In this document: piece by piece, positions 41,336 to 52,398 of the stretch | Position numbering within the stretch: position 1 is the first letter of the stretch | How the letters are laid out: the number at the start of each line of letters is the position of its first letter | Assembly (NCBI GenBank): GCA_003049465.1 | Contig: PYSS01000059.1 | Coordinates: 170,601-234,600, forward strand | DNA from: Magnaporthiopsis rhizophila | Lineage: Eukaryota > Ascomycota > Sordariomycetes > Magnaporthales > Magnaporthaceae | DNA: 64,000 nt | Direction of reading: 5' to 3' | Notes under the pieces: model-generated | Told to the model about the DNA's origin: nothing | Database searches by the model: none | The model's input: the letters and a program-made list of their open reading frames with translations, nothing else | Program-made: the position numbers and the translations under genes

Positions 41336-43038
41336 ATGTTTCACAAATTCATGCAGGAGCATAATGCTCGTGTTACCCAGCATGTCACGAGAAACCTGCT
41401 CCTCGCGGTCATAGTGATGGGCACATCGGTATTCACTTATGGCTTCGAAACGAGCATTGTCAATACCACGCAGGCCATGGACGGTAGGCATTCTTACACG
41501 GACATTTGAAAGGAACGAGTGTCGGGACCCTGGAATTAATAACGCCTGGTGCCCAATCCACAGCTTTCGAGCACAGGTTCGGCGAGTATCTCCCTGATCA
41601 AAAGAAATACGGCTTCACCTCGACCATCCTCGCCATTTTCAACTCGGTTCCCCTGGTCGCCTACGCCATTGGCGTCATCATCGGCTCGCTTATCGGCGAG
41701 CGGTTCGGACGCAAGAAGCTGTTCGTCGGCATGAACTTCATCTGCATCACCGGCACCATCATCTGCGTCACGGCCAGCACCTTTGGCCAGATGCTCGCCG
41801 GCCGCATGGTGCTGTACCTCCACGTCGGCATGGAGGCTTGGCTGATCCCCATGTTCCTGGGGGAGATAGCTCCCGCTCCTGTTCGCGGCACCCTGGTCGC
41901 CACCTACACCTTCAGCCACATCTTTGCGGGTCTCGTTGCCGCCGTCGTCACTCAGTTCACTAGTGAGTACAAAGGCGATGCCTCCTGGCAGGTGTCGTTC
42001 GGTTTGATCCTGATCTGGCCCGCGCTGGTGCTCGCCTTTTGCTGGCTGGTCCCCGAGTCGCCTCGCTGGCTTGTGCGCAAGGGCCGCTACGACGAGGCCG
42101 TGAACAACATCATATACCTTTCGGCTGTCGACAGGGACTACCCCGCCGAGGAGGAGGCAACGCTACTCCTCGAGGCCGTGCAGCAAACGACGACCCAGGG
42201 CAAATGGTCCGACATGGTGAAGGGCACCAACTTGCATCGCAGCATCCACGGCTCCATCGCCGCCATCCTTACGCAGGTGGTGGGGATGCCCTTCGCCTCC
42301 GTTTACGGAACCATTTTCCTCAAGCAGGTCAATGTTATGAATCCTTTCACAGCGACGCTGATTAAACGCGCCCTGCTCTGCTTCGGCTGCTTAACAGTGA
42401 TTTCCTTTGTGGAAAAGACCGGCCGCCGTCCCATGTTTTTTGTCGGCGCTTTCATCACCACCGTCTCGCTCATGATCATGGGCGGCCTGGGCACCATTCC
42501 CAAGCCGACAAATTCGGTTAAGGAAGGCATTGTCGCCATGACCATCCTGTTCCCTACCACCTACATCATGTCCTTTGCGTCTTGTTTGCAGGTCGTCAAG
42601 TCCGAGATCCCTCATATTACCCTGCGCGACAAGTCCAACATGGTGTTTTGGAGCCTGGCAAATGTCAGCAACTTTGCCACCACCTTCTCGCTGCCTTACC
42701 TGCTTAACGAGCCTGCGAACTTGGGTTCCCGCGTCGGCTTTATTTATGGAGTGATTGGCGCCATGGGGATCATTTGGGGCTTCTTTTTCATGCCGGAAAT
42801 GACAGGCAAGTCGCTCGAGGAGGTGGACGAGATGTTCCAAAGCAAGGTTCCAGCTTGGAGGTCGAAAGGTGAGTTTGGCTATTTCCTAACTCCTATGCAC
42901 TTTGGGTCGCTTGTTTTAACAATGACGCGCGGCACAGATTGGAAAGGAGTGGCGGCTGCGAGAATTACGGAATTGGAAAGTGGCAGGGTGAAAATGGGAG
43001 AAGATTTTAAAGCAAAAGCGGTTAGCAACTGTCGTTAA
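41336..43038 (+). CDS. MFS sugar porter
   Basis: Sugar/organic solute transporter of 517 residues. Three exons, 41336-41483, 41564-42868 and 42938-43038; phases and GT-AG sites agree (donors GTAGGC and GTGAGT). Marks: FTYGFETSIVNTTQAMDAF in span 1, IGERFGRKKLF loop, AGRMVLYLHVGMEAWLIPMFLGE in span 4, VRGTLVATYTFSH, LVPESPRWLVRKGRYDEA, EKTGRRPMFF after span 8, and FFFMPEMTGKSLEEVDEMF after span 12 (a variant of P-E-T-K-G). Closest in style to fungal alpha-glucoside/quinate-like porters; substrate not readable. The divergent partner is a sulfatase, so sulfated or desulfated sugars are a reasonable guess. It ends only 56 bp before the first transposon. Confidence 0.92.
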
Positions 43039-44580
43039 GCAATGCGGCCTTGGTGGCCGAGCACGCCCGAGGGTATGAGCGGTGTTGGAATATAAGTCGA
43101 AGCACCCCCTGTCGGGTCACCCCCCCTGTCGGGTCACGTCCGGTCCCACAACCTCAGTTCCAGCCACGTATTCATTTTTCACGCCCTTCCATCAATTCTG
43201 ATCTGTTTTGCTTACTTTTTACTGCATTCGAAAGCCAAACCGATGGGCAAGCAGTACACCAAACATGAAGTCGAACAGGCCGTCGCCGCCGTGCAGGCGA
43301 AGGTCTCAATCCGGAAGGCTGCTCAAACCTATGGGGTACCCTTTTCAATTTTGCAACGCCGATTTAAGGGTGCCCTACCGATCCGGCAGTCACAAAAACC
43401 CTATTAGCGGTTAGGCCCGGCACACGAGAAGGACCTGGCAGATTGGATATGCATACAGGCCTCCTTAGGCCTCCCTCCAACGCATGCAGAAGTCCGCTTT
43501 TTTGCGGAGGAGATCCTACGCCGGGAGGGCACCCAACAGACCCTTGAGAAGCGCTGGGTTAGCCGCTTTTTGCAAAAATATCCGGAAATCCGTATCGGGA
43601 AAGGCCGGCGCATGGAGTCGGCACAAGTTAAAAGGGCTATTATTGCAATAATTAAACAGTGGTGGAAATACCTCCGGATCCCGGAGGTGGCCGCGATCAA
43701 ACCGGAAAATACGTACAATGCAAACGAAAGGGGCCTGCAAAAGGGCAAAACGGGCAACGGCCTTGTTTTAAGCCTTGCAGAAACCCGGCATTTGCAAAGG
43801 AAAAAGCCTGGGGATCGCACCTGAACGTCGTTTATCAAGTGCATCTCAGCTATTAAAGTTTCGCTTCCTCCCCTTATCATTTTTAAAAAAAAATACGTGC
43901 AAAAGCAATAATTTCCGGAGGATTTAAGCCAATTTAAAGGCTGGGAATTTACTGTAACGGATAGCGGGTGAATTACGGATCGTACAAGGTTAAAATAGCT
44001 GCAAAAGGTTTTTTTCCCTAACACCCAGCCCTTTGCCTTTAAATCCCGGCTTTTAATATTGGATAACCACGAATCCCATATTACCAAAAAATTTATGTTT
44101 TTTTGCCTGCAAAATAACGTATATCTTTTATATTTACCCCTTTATTCCTTTCACGTTTTGCAACCTTTCGATTTATCAGTTTTCAGCCTTTTCAAATACG
44201 CCTACCGCCAAAAAATAGGGTCCCAAGCTTTATTTACCTGCTCTACTATAATAGAAAAGCATCAATTTTTACAAGCATATACCTATGCACGCAACAAGGC
44301 CTTAACCGAGCATATAATTAAATCGGGGTGGCGGGCATCAGGGTTTTGGCTATACAATATAGCCAAACCCCTAATAAACCGGCTTTTAATGGAAAATTCG
44401 CATAAAAACACACGACAAACCGGAATTCAATAATTTACCGAAAAAAACAGGGCCAAATAATATTCAAATATATTTTCCCAACTATCCCAAATGCCCTGGG
44501 AAATTTCCAAACAAACCAAAAAATTGGCCTCCCAAATCAGCACGTTTAAAGCCCGGATTCCGGCAAGCCTTACAGCCCAA

Positions 44581-45049
44581 TGTTACAAACGGTTCTCTGC
44601 TCCTAGGGTAGGGTACACTAGGAGAGGTGCTGAGCAGTATAATCTTCACAAGGTCGCTTGTGCTGGGGAACTGGAGTAATAACAAAAATCTCGATTATTT
44701 GCCCAAAAAATTGCCTTAAAACTAACTTAGATTAACTAATACCAAAGCCTCAATTAAGGCTACCTAACATAATAAGAAACCTTCGCCTTATATACCCGCG
44801 ATCCTTCCATACTATATTTGTGCTATATCTGCTATGTTGCATAACGAACATATCATTGTACTATATCTGTGTTATGTTTGTTATATCGCATAGCGGACAT
44901 ATCACCCGTGCTTAAATAAATGCCTAATCACGTAACTCCCTTTTGGCCTTAATTATTCGGGCCCGTTAGCCTTTATAACTGCGGGGTAAAGGCGTACCGC
45001 TGGGGGTTAGCCCCAGCCCTTCTGCCCCCTGCCAACTATGGCCGTAACA
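44581..45049 (-). repeat. 3' LTR of the gypsy element
   Basis: 469 bp, ends TGTTAC/GTAACA. Includes a doubled CTATATCTG...GCATAACGAACATATCA motif (about 44820-44905) and a GC-rich GCTGGGGGTTAGCCCCAGC palindrome near the end (about 44999-45017). Differs from the other LTR by many transitions. Confidence 0.92.
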
Positions 45050-45259
45050 CCAGATCTCCTTTTTTAAACCAAATCCCTTTGGCCAAAACCTGCGGTCCTA
45101 TCCTTTTGTTAGTGATAAATATTTCCTTTTTTTTATTATCTTCCATCCTTTTTTTCTAACAGTATATCTGGTTGGGTACAAAAACGGAAAATTATTAATG
45201 CGCGATCCACTGTTCGCCGTAATAACCTGCTTGTTATCCTTTTATTGTCTTTTACCGAA

Positions 45260-45715
45260 ATGCCTTTTTATTTTGCTTGTAAAACGCTAGGGTTTGTGTA
45301 TTGCATTATATTCTTCCGCAATTTTTCTAAATACGTTAAATGCGTTTATTAAAAACGCTTTTGGTGCAACGTGCTAAATCCTTTTCTGTCCCAGTTTAAA
45401 AAGCTTAATCGTTAATACTTTAGGATAAGGGCTAAATTGGAAGCGGCAAAAGAAAAGCGCTATTGTACTAATGCCAAGGTCAAGCGTTTGCACAAGCAGG
45501 AAAAAATATGGTTTGAAAGGAAAATGCGTGCAATTTGTCGCAAAATTAACAGTATAAAGGAGCTGGAGCGGGTTAAGCAGGAAAAGGCCGATAAGGCGGC
45601 CGCGCAGGCCTCCGCCGCGCCTTTTAACTTGCTAGCCCCTAACTTTCCTTCGTTATTTCCGAGCTGGGCCAATCACAGGGTTAACCCCGACCTTAATTTG
45701 CTGGCCTTATTTTAA
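45260..45715 (+). pseudogene. Extra antisense ORF of the gypsy element (Cys-rich, coiled)
   Basis: Decayed + strand frame, opposite to gag-pol, between the chromodomain and the 3' LTR. It begins MPFYFACKTLGFVYC and KYVKCVY, which recalls the M-P-F-X-C-X2-C...C-X2-C start of an accessory ORF known from fungal gypsy elements. After two stops it runs on as a charged coiled segment (from 45437: KRLHKQEKIWFERKMRAICR, RVKQEKADKAAAQASA). Stops at TAA positions fit RIP. The family parallel is from memory. Confidence 0.6.
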
Positions 45716-45759
45716 CCAGGTAAATTATTCTGGTACAGGCATTCCAAGCCGAAATCCAA

Positions 45760-48700
45760 ATTTTGGCACTGGTATTAACTTTTTATCAAAGGCCTTTTGC
45801 AAATATTTCTCAAAAGCTTTTGGCGCACCCTTTAGGTTTGTTTTTTTTTCCCAAATGCTTTTCTTAATTTTGTACCCTGCCTATTTAACCAAATAATGCT
45901 TGGTTCTGTCGATGATTTTTTCGTCCAAGATTTTTTTAATTTTGTACTTCTGTTTTGGGTCGATTTCTATTAATTTGTTACTTTTAAACCCCGATAATGC
46001 TGGTTTAAACAAATTAATATAAAAAACCGGATAGTTATATATGGTTGGTAATAATTAAAATTTGTAATTAATATCGGAAATTTTCCTTAGGATTTTAAAC
46101 GGTCCCAATTTTTTATGGTTTAATTTATTATTTGGTTATTTTATTTTAATATTATATCAAAAAAAATAAATGCTATCCCCCTCCTTAAAAATTGGTTTTT
46201 CGATTTTTTTTTTATTGGCCTGTATAAATATGCACTGTTGCGATTTTTTTAGCTTTACCTGGAGGTTTTTATACAGTTTGGTAAATTTTTTCACCTGTAT
46301 TTCTGCTGCTAAAATATATAGTTTTGCCCTGGGTTTTTTATATATTATAAATATATACCCGTAATTTGTATAAAACGGTATGGTTCCCGTACTTTTGTGC
46401 ATTAAACTGTTATATACAAACTGTGCTATAAAAATAATTATACCCAGTTATTTTGTTTATAATTAACAAAATAATATAAATATTATTTTATGGTTTAGTT
46501 TGTTCGTTTTGTTTGCTTATCCATTTAAGGATAATAAGCCGTGGAAAAGGCATATTTCGCGCCTAAATTTGCCGTAAGCTATTTCCAAAATTTGCTATTA
46601 AACAATTTGTTTCGATTTAAAATCATGCATTTCGGTGTTCCGTATTCCGCAATTATATTCCGGATAAAAATATAAGCTAGGTTTATAACCTTCGCATTTT
46701 TTTTGAACGGTAGGTATATGGTATATTTGGTAAATCGATCGATTACCACCATAATATTATCGTATTGGATATTTATAAGGGGTTTTTTTAATTTAGGTAA
46801 TCCCGTAATAAAATTTATTATAATTTTTTGCCATATTTTGCTAAATGCTGGTAAAAATTGCAATAATCCATAAAATTTATACCTGCTGGCTTTATTTTTT
46901 GCACAATCCTTGCAATCCTTAATTACATTTTTTATTTTAGCACAAATTTTTATAAACCTATAATATTACCAAAGCCTTTTTTAAATTTTAACAATTCCTT
47001 GGTATTTATTAGTTATTTGGCTATAAATTTGCTGGATTTTTTCTAGGGTCCAGCTTTTTTATCGGATTATTTTGGCTAATGCCCGCTATACCGGGATCAG
47101 GGATCTGTTTGATCCTTTGGCCAAAACTGCGCGTGTTTCTGGTGGTATATCCATCTAATAGTTTAATCGACAGCTTAAAATATCCGCTCGGCCGTTTTTT
47201 AACCCTTTTTTAACCTTAATTCGGAAATTATAATTTTAAAGAAATTAGTTTTATCAAATTTATTTTTTATTCAGTATTTGGCTGGTGGTAAACTGTAACA
47301 GGTTTTTGTGATCGGTGTATATTATAATTTGGTAATTAGCTTTGCATAAATATATTTTTCATTTTTCCAAAATTTTAATAATAGCGAAAAACTTTTTATT
47401 ATAAATTTAATAATTTAGTTCAGATCCATTCAATTTTTGCAAAAAAAACGCGCAAAGGTACAACTTTCTTTAATCGTTTCGCTATCCCAATTATCCCCTA
47501 ACAGCGAAATTTGATATATTAATTTCAACCTCGAAAGGTTTTTTTGGGTTTGATATTATTAATATCGGTGTTTGAATAATAGCTTTTTTTAGCAACTTAA
47601 AGGTTATTTATTTTTATATCCCCCAATAAAACTGGATATCGTTTTTGGTAAAATCTGTAAATGGTATAACCTTTTTGTTAAAATTTCGGATAAATTTTCG
47701 ATAAAAGTTCAAAAATCCTAAAAAACCTTGTACTTTTTTAATTGTGGTGAATATAGGCCAGTTTTTTACTGCCTGTACTTTTTTAGGTTCCATTCGAACT
47801 TTTCCTTATTTAATAATAAACCCGAGGAAAATTACCTCCAGGGAATGCCATATGCATTTATCCGGATTAACCAAAAGCTTTGTATCCTGCAGCTTTTGCA
47901 GCACTTTATATATATATTATTTATATTTTTCCAGCATTTTTAAAAAAATCAGGATATTATTTAGGTATGCAAGGGCAAAAATATTAAGGTACTTTTATAA
48001 TATATGGTTAATTATTCGCTAAAATATGGCTGGTGCATTGGTAAGCCCGAAAATCATTACTAGTAACTCGAAAATTTTAAGCTTGGTTTAAAAAGCGGTT
48101 TTTTATTTATCCCTTTTTTTAATCCTTAGTAAGCCGTATGTTTTGCGTAAATTTAAGGCTATAAATTACCGGCTTTTTCCGAGCCTATTTTTAAATTTAT
48201 CGATCAAAAATAAAAAATACCGATCTTTTATTATTTCCTGATTTAACGGATGGTAATTGATACATATCCGTTCCTTCCCGTTTTTTTTGGGAACAAACAA
48301 AATTCCATATCCCACAGGAAAGTTAAAAAATCTGGTAATTTTTTTTTTTTTTTTTTTTAACTATTTTTGTAACAGTTTTTTTTATCAAGGGTTTAATTAA
48401 TACAATTTCTGGTACTTAAGCTATGCTTCCGGTTTAAGCTTAATTTTATAATCAAACGGTCCGTATTTTGGTAATACCATTTCTAAATTTTTTTAAAATA
48501 ACCTTCAATACTTATAATATTTTTTAGGGACATTTTTAAATCCATCCTTAATAATTTTCTGTTTATCGGGCCTGTTTATATCCGTATTTATTAGCATTTC
48601 GGTTAATACGGTTTGTTAAGGCTGATTGGTATATCCTGCCACCGTTGCGATTACCCTTTCTGGCGTCCAATCTCTATTACCCGGGGCCTGTGGCTGTTAG

Positions 48701-50300
48701 GTTTTTTTACTGGTCAATAATAACTTCCTTCATTAAATTTGTTCGGTGATCCAATTTATTAAAGGGTTATATTTTTTAAGTTATAAAAAACCTAAAATTA
48801 GGTTTTCCTTTTCCGTATTTATAATATCCAAAATTATTTTGCAAATTTTTCCCAAAAATTGAAATTTGAATTGATTAGTTTCAATATTAATCCTTCCTCT
48901 GTTAAACGTAATTGGCTTTTATTTTATTATTATAAGGTTATATGGTTCCTTTTTCTGATATATCGGAATACTGTACCTTTTTACCGTTTTTGGCAAAAAA
49001 TAGTTTTTTTAGGCTCCATAATCGATCATAATTCTTATTTTTTGCCTTTTCCAATATATTATTATTTTGATATGCTTATACTGGTCGGTAATTATTATTA
49101 TTAAGGATTTTGCTGGTTATTGCCTTACCTGTGCCTTATTTTTGGGTAAGCTTTTTAATTTTTTATCTGGGGCGCTTATTTCCAGGCCTCGATTGCTTTT
49201 ATCGATCGGGCAAATCCGTCCGTCCAGGCCTTTGCTTTTTTTTCCATATATACCTTACATTCCGGTTTCCCGCATATCTGGTATATCAGAATTCCTGCTA
49301 AGCACATTATAAAATACGCTAATAATAGCTCGAAAATCGTTACAAAATTTTTATAACCTATTTTTGCTATTTATTATTTTAAAAACTGGTACTTTTATTA
49401 TAAATATCGTACTGATCCTTTTTCTTTTTTTTATGGGAAAAAATCATGCTTCAGTTTTTTGGCCATATACCACCGGCAATCGTTATATAAATATTCGGCC
49501 CAAAAAAATTCGTTATAATGGCCCGTATTAGGATCCATATTTTTATAATTTAGCATATATAGCTGCGCTAACCGCTGGTCCAGGTTCGGAATATTTTCAA
49601 ATAGTGCCCTGTAATAAATAACCGATTAATTATCCTTTAACTAATCCAAAAACTTTTTTTTATCATTTTGCGCCGGTTTTTTGCACATTAAACCACCGAT
49701 AAGTTTGGGCTAATCCCAAAACTATCGGTTTATTTCCAAAAACCTAAATAAAATATATACCTTTTGTATTTTTTTCTTAATTATAAAGGGTTATTTTCTT
49801 ATATTAATTAATTGTTAATCAAATTTTTGCTGGAATTTTTTAAAATTAATAATATATTGCTATTATTATTTATCAAATTCTTTATTACTAAAATCCATTT
49901 TTATAATTTTTCCGAGCATTAACAGAATTAATTTTTCTTTTTAGGCTTGTATCAAATACGTTTGGCCCAAAAACGGTTCCATTTTTGCATTTATATTTAA
50001 ATTTTCCTCGGAACCGTTAACCAAAATATTCGACACGCTTTTATACCGGGCTAATTTTTCAAACTTTCTGTTTTATTTAGCAAACTTTTTTATTATTAGC
50101 ATACAATTATTGCAGCACTAAACTCTTTTAAATTTTTTCGAATTTTAAGCTATTTTACTGTTTTTTTTTTCGAACGTTGCAAAATTTATAATAATATCCA
50201 TTTCCCTTTTATTATTATTTTGGGATCGGCCAACTTATTGTATTATAACAAACCGTTATTTAAAATAATATCTTGTGGCATTTTTATCGGAATAATGGGC
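45760..50300 (-). pseudogene. Gypsy pol remnant: RT, RNase H, integrase, chromodomain
   Basis: Readable islands, in minus-strand order. Near 47967-47956 a reverse transcriptase box reads YLNN where Y-L-D-D is normal, within AYLNNILIF, followed by KLLVNPDKCIWHS. The integrase core at 46863-46579 contains WQKIIINFITGLPKLKKP and VVIDRFTKYTIYLPF. The post-core segment at 46402-46157 reads TIPFYTNYGY and FKEGDSIYFF. The chromodomain near 45970-45760 reads KIKKILDEKIIDRTKHYLVK, then a TAG in place of Trp, then NLKGAPKAFEKY. Asp-to-Asn and Trp-to-stop changes are those expected from G-to-A on the coding strand. Confidence 0.85.
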
Positions 50301-50399
50301 CACACAATTTTTATCAAAATAATAAGTTTAGCTGAATAACGCTTCGAAATACAGGCTCCCTTTTATTATTTACCCAATCATTTTGGATAAACTTGGGGT

Positions 50400-51364
50400 T
50401 ATAAGTTTATATCCTTTTAGCACACTTTCTCGGCGAAAAACAGCCATTTATCGGTTTTTTTACGGACAATCCTTTTTAATATATCCTTTTTTCCTACATT
50501 TAAAGCATTTCCTATCCTTTGGATCCTTAAACCTAACATATTTTTGTTTTTTATACTGGTGTATAGCTTTTATACTAAAATTTATAAATCCAAGGTGTAT
50601 ATTATAAACCGTGGATTATTATTATCTTGCTTTTTTTTGGTTAGTTTTATTATTTTGCGCTACTGGTTTGGTTTGCTGAACTTTTTTCTCAAAGCAATAT
50701 TTATACAGTTTATCGCTAATACAAACGGCTATAATAACATAATCAACAAAATTTTTAGGTTGTTCCTGCTTAAATAATTTATTTTTCATATTATCCCTTA
50801 GCCTTTGGTAAAACTGGATCATTTTGATATCCTTTATCCAATTAAATTTGTTAATCAATTATTAAAACTCGAAAATATAAATTAATACGGGGCCTTTTTG
50901 CCAAAATTAAAGCAATTTCCTTTCGGCCACCCATTTTTTGTTAATTTGTCCGAAAATTTTCGCAACCTTTTTTCCAAACTTTTCGAAATTGGCAAATACC
51001 AGTTTGGTTTTTTTTTTAAACTCGTTATACCCTTTTAAATAATCCAACTAAATGGGTTCAAACCAATCCTTAACCTTACTATCCAGGCGCATGGCTATAT
51101 AGGTAATTTTTTATTCTTTTTGCTAAAAATGGTTTTAATAAAACAAAAAGTACCCCTTGTATTTAGTCAAAAATATTTTAATTTTGCTTTTCTTTCTATT
51201 ATACTTGTCAGGCAAAAAAAATTTGTAAAATTTAACAGCAATATAAAGTTTAGTTTAAGCTTTTTTAAATTTTTCAATTTCCGCAATAAAGGTTTGTATA
51301 GCTGCCGAAAAATCGTTATACAATTTGCCAATAATAATAATACCCTTGGGTTTTTTACCTGCAA
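50400..51364 (-). pseudogene. Gypsy gag remnant with zinc-knuckle
   Basis: The start region near 51364 reads LLLLANCITIFRQLYKPLLR. The capsid part at 50858-50622 reads FNWIKDIKMIQFYQRLRDNM and NFVDYVIIAVCISDKLYKY, typical of retrotransposon gag. A nucleocapsid knuckle at 50508-50467 reads CFKCRKKGYIKKDC, a CX2CX4HX4C motif with His changed to Tyr. Confidence 0.8.
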
Positions 51365-51422
51365 TCGATATAATTGTTACTATTTATTACCTTTGGTAGG
51401 TACTGAACAGGATTAATCAAAA

Positions 51423-51891
51423 TATTACAAATAGTTTTTTGCTTTTAGGGTAAGGTATATTAGAAAAGGTGCTAAGCAGTATAATTTTTACAAGGTTGCT
51501 TGTGCTGGGAAACTGAAATAGTAACAAAAATCTCGATTATTTGCCCAAGGGGTTACTTTGGAGCTAACTTAGATTAATTAATACCGAGGCCTTAATTAAG
51601 GCTACCTAATATGGTAGGAAACCTTTGCCTTATATACCCGCAATTCTTCCATATTATGTTTGTGCTATATCTGCTATATTGCATAACGAACATATCACTG
51701 TGCTATATCTGTGCTATATCTGTTATATTGCATAGCGAACATATCACCCGTGCTTAAATAAATACCTAATCACGTGACTCCCTTCTGGCTTTAGTTATTC
51801 GGGCCCGTTGGCCTTTATGACTGCGGGGTAAAGGCGTACCGCTGGGGGTTAGCCCCAGCCTTTCTGCCCCCTGCCAGCTGTGGCCGTAACA
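51423..51891 (-). repeat. 5' LTR of the gypsy element
   Basis: 469 bp, same length as the other LTR. Its outer-left end has decayed to TATTAC where TGTTAC is expected, and it ends GTAACA. Followed by the CCCAA target duplication. Confidence 0.92.
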
Positions 51892-52398
51892 CCCAACTTT
51901 TTTTCCGAAAGGTCCAAAAAGGCTACGAAACGCATAAATTCGAATTGGCTAAGGCCTTGCAAAAAATTAGGCGGTTAAAGGCCAAATTAAAGGCACAGCG
52001 GCCTCGCAAAAAAAGAAAGATAGCCCCGGATCCTAACAAAACCTTTGTGAATATCCGGCGCGTTGCCAAAGCAAAGGGGCAAGCTGAAAAAATCAGCGAT
52101 AATATATCTAAAAAAGCAGAAGATTCTGATCAGGAATCAGTCCTTTCATATATTCTAATCAGTTGAATTACGGTAAAATTTTGCAGTTGAATGCGTTAGG
52201 TTTGATCGCGATCCGATTCATTTTGGTGACCCGACTGTGGGGGTGACCCGACAGGGGGTACACTAACTTATATATATTGCGATGGACTTCGCACAACGTG
52301 AACAAGTACCTCGGTAGCTTTGATCTCACTCTTTGTCTAGCAGCTCAGCCTTCTAGTCAATTCCAGATACTGCGCAGAGCTGCACCATAAACAGCTGG

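Larger units (their letters stand above)
44581..51891 (-). mobile_element. Ty3/gypsy chromodomain LTR retrotransposon (complete, RIP-decayed)
   Basis: 7311 bp bounded by two 469-bp LTRs and flanked by the 5-bp duplication CCCAA (44576-44580 and 51892-51896). Coding runs on the minus strand: gag near 51364-50400, then protease/reverse transcriptase/RNase H, integrase (46863-46579 and 46402-46157) and a chromodomain (about 45970-45760). This order (reverse transcriptase before integrase) marks Ty3/gypsy, and the terminal chromodomain marks the chromovirus branch. Frames are riddled with stops from C-to-T / G-to-A change, so the copy is dead. It interrupts the pogo transposase. Confidence 0.93.
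43243..52166 (+). pseudogene. Pogo/Fot1 transposase remnant, interrupted by nested LTR element
   Basis: Coding remains start at the ATG at 43243 with a Psq-type helix-turn-helix (QAVAAVQAKVSIRKAAQTYG), hit by a TAG at 43405 that fits CAG-to-TAG change. A CENP-B-like DNA-binding part follows (EKDLADWICIQASLGLPPTH, WVSRFLQKYPEIRIG). The DDE part is in pieces: a degraded N-A-D-E-like segment near 43717, and LLILDNHESHITKKF near 44046-44090 with a conserved Asp, then LQPFDLSVFSLFKYAYR. Coding stops at 44580, where the retrotransposon begins, and resumes after 51891 with a basic coiled C-terminus (KALQKIRRLKAKLKAQRPRK) to the stop at 52166. Several stops and frame losses make it inactive. Confidence 0.85.
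43095..52268 (+). mobile_element. Fot1/pogo-type DNA transposon, split by a retrotransposon
   Basis: Terminal inverted repeats: the left end reads AGTCGAAGCACCCCCTGTCG and the reverse complement of the right end AGTTAGTGTACCCCCTGTCG. Each continues with a second CTGTCGGGTCAC-type direct repeat. Both ends are flanked by TA (43093-43094, 52269-52270), the pogo target duplication. Without the nested 7311-bp element and one 5-bp duplication the length is 1858 bp, normal for this family. It holds a decayed transposase (43243 onward and near 51897-52166). Confidence 0.9.

Noticed and set aside
18037..43038. Secondary-metabolite gene cluster
   Set aside because: Several transporters and regulators are present but no polyketide, peptide, terpene or similar core synthase.
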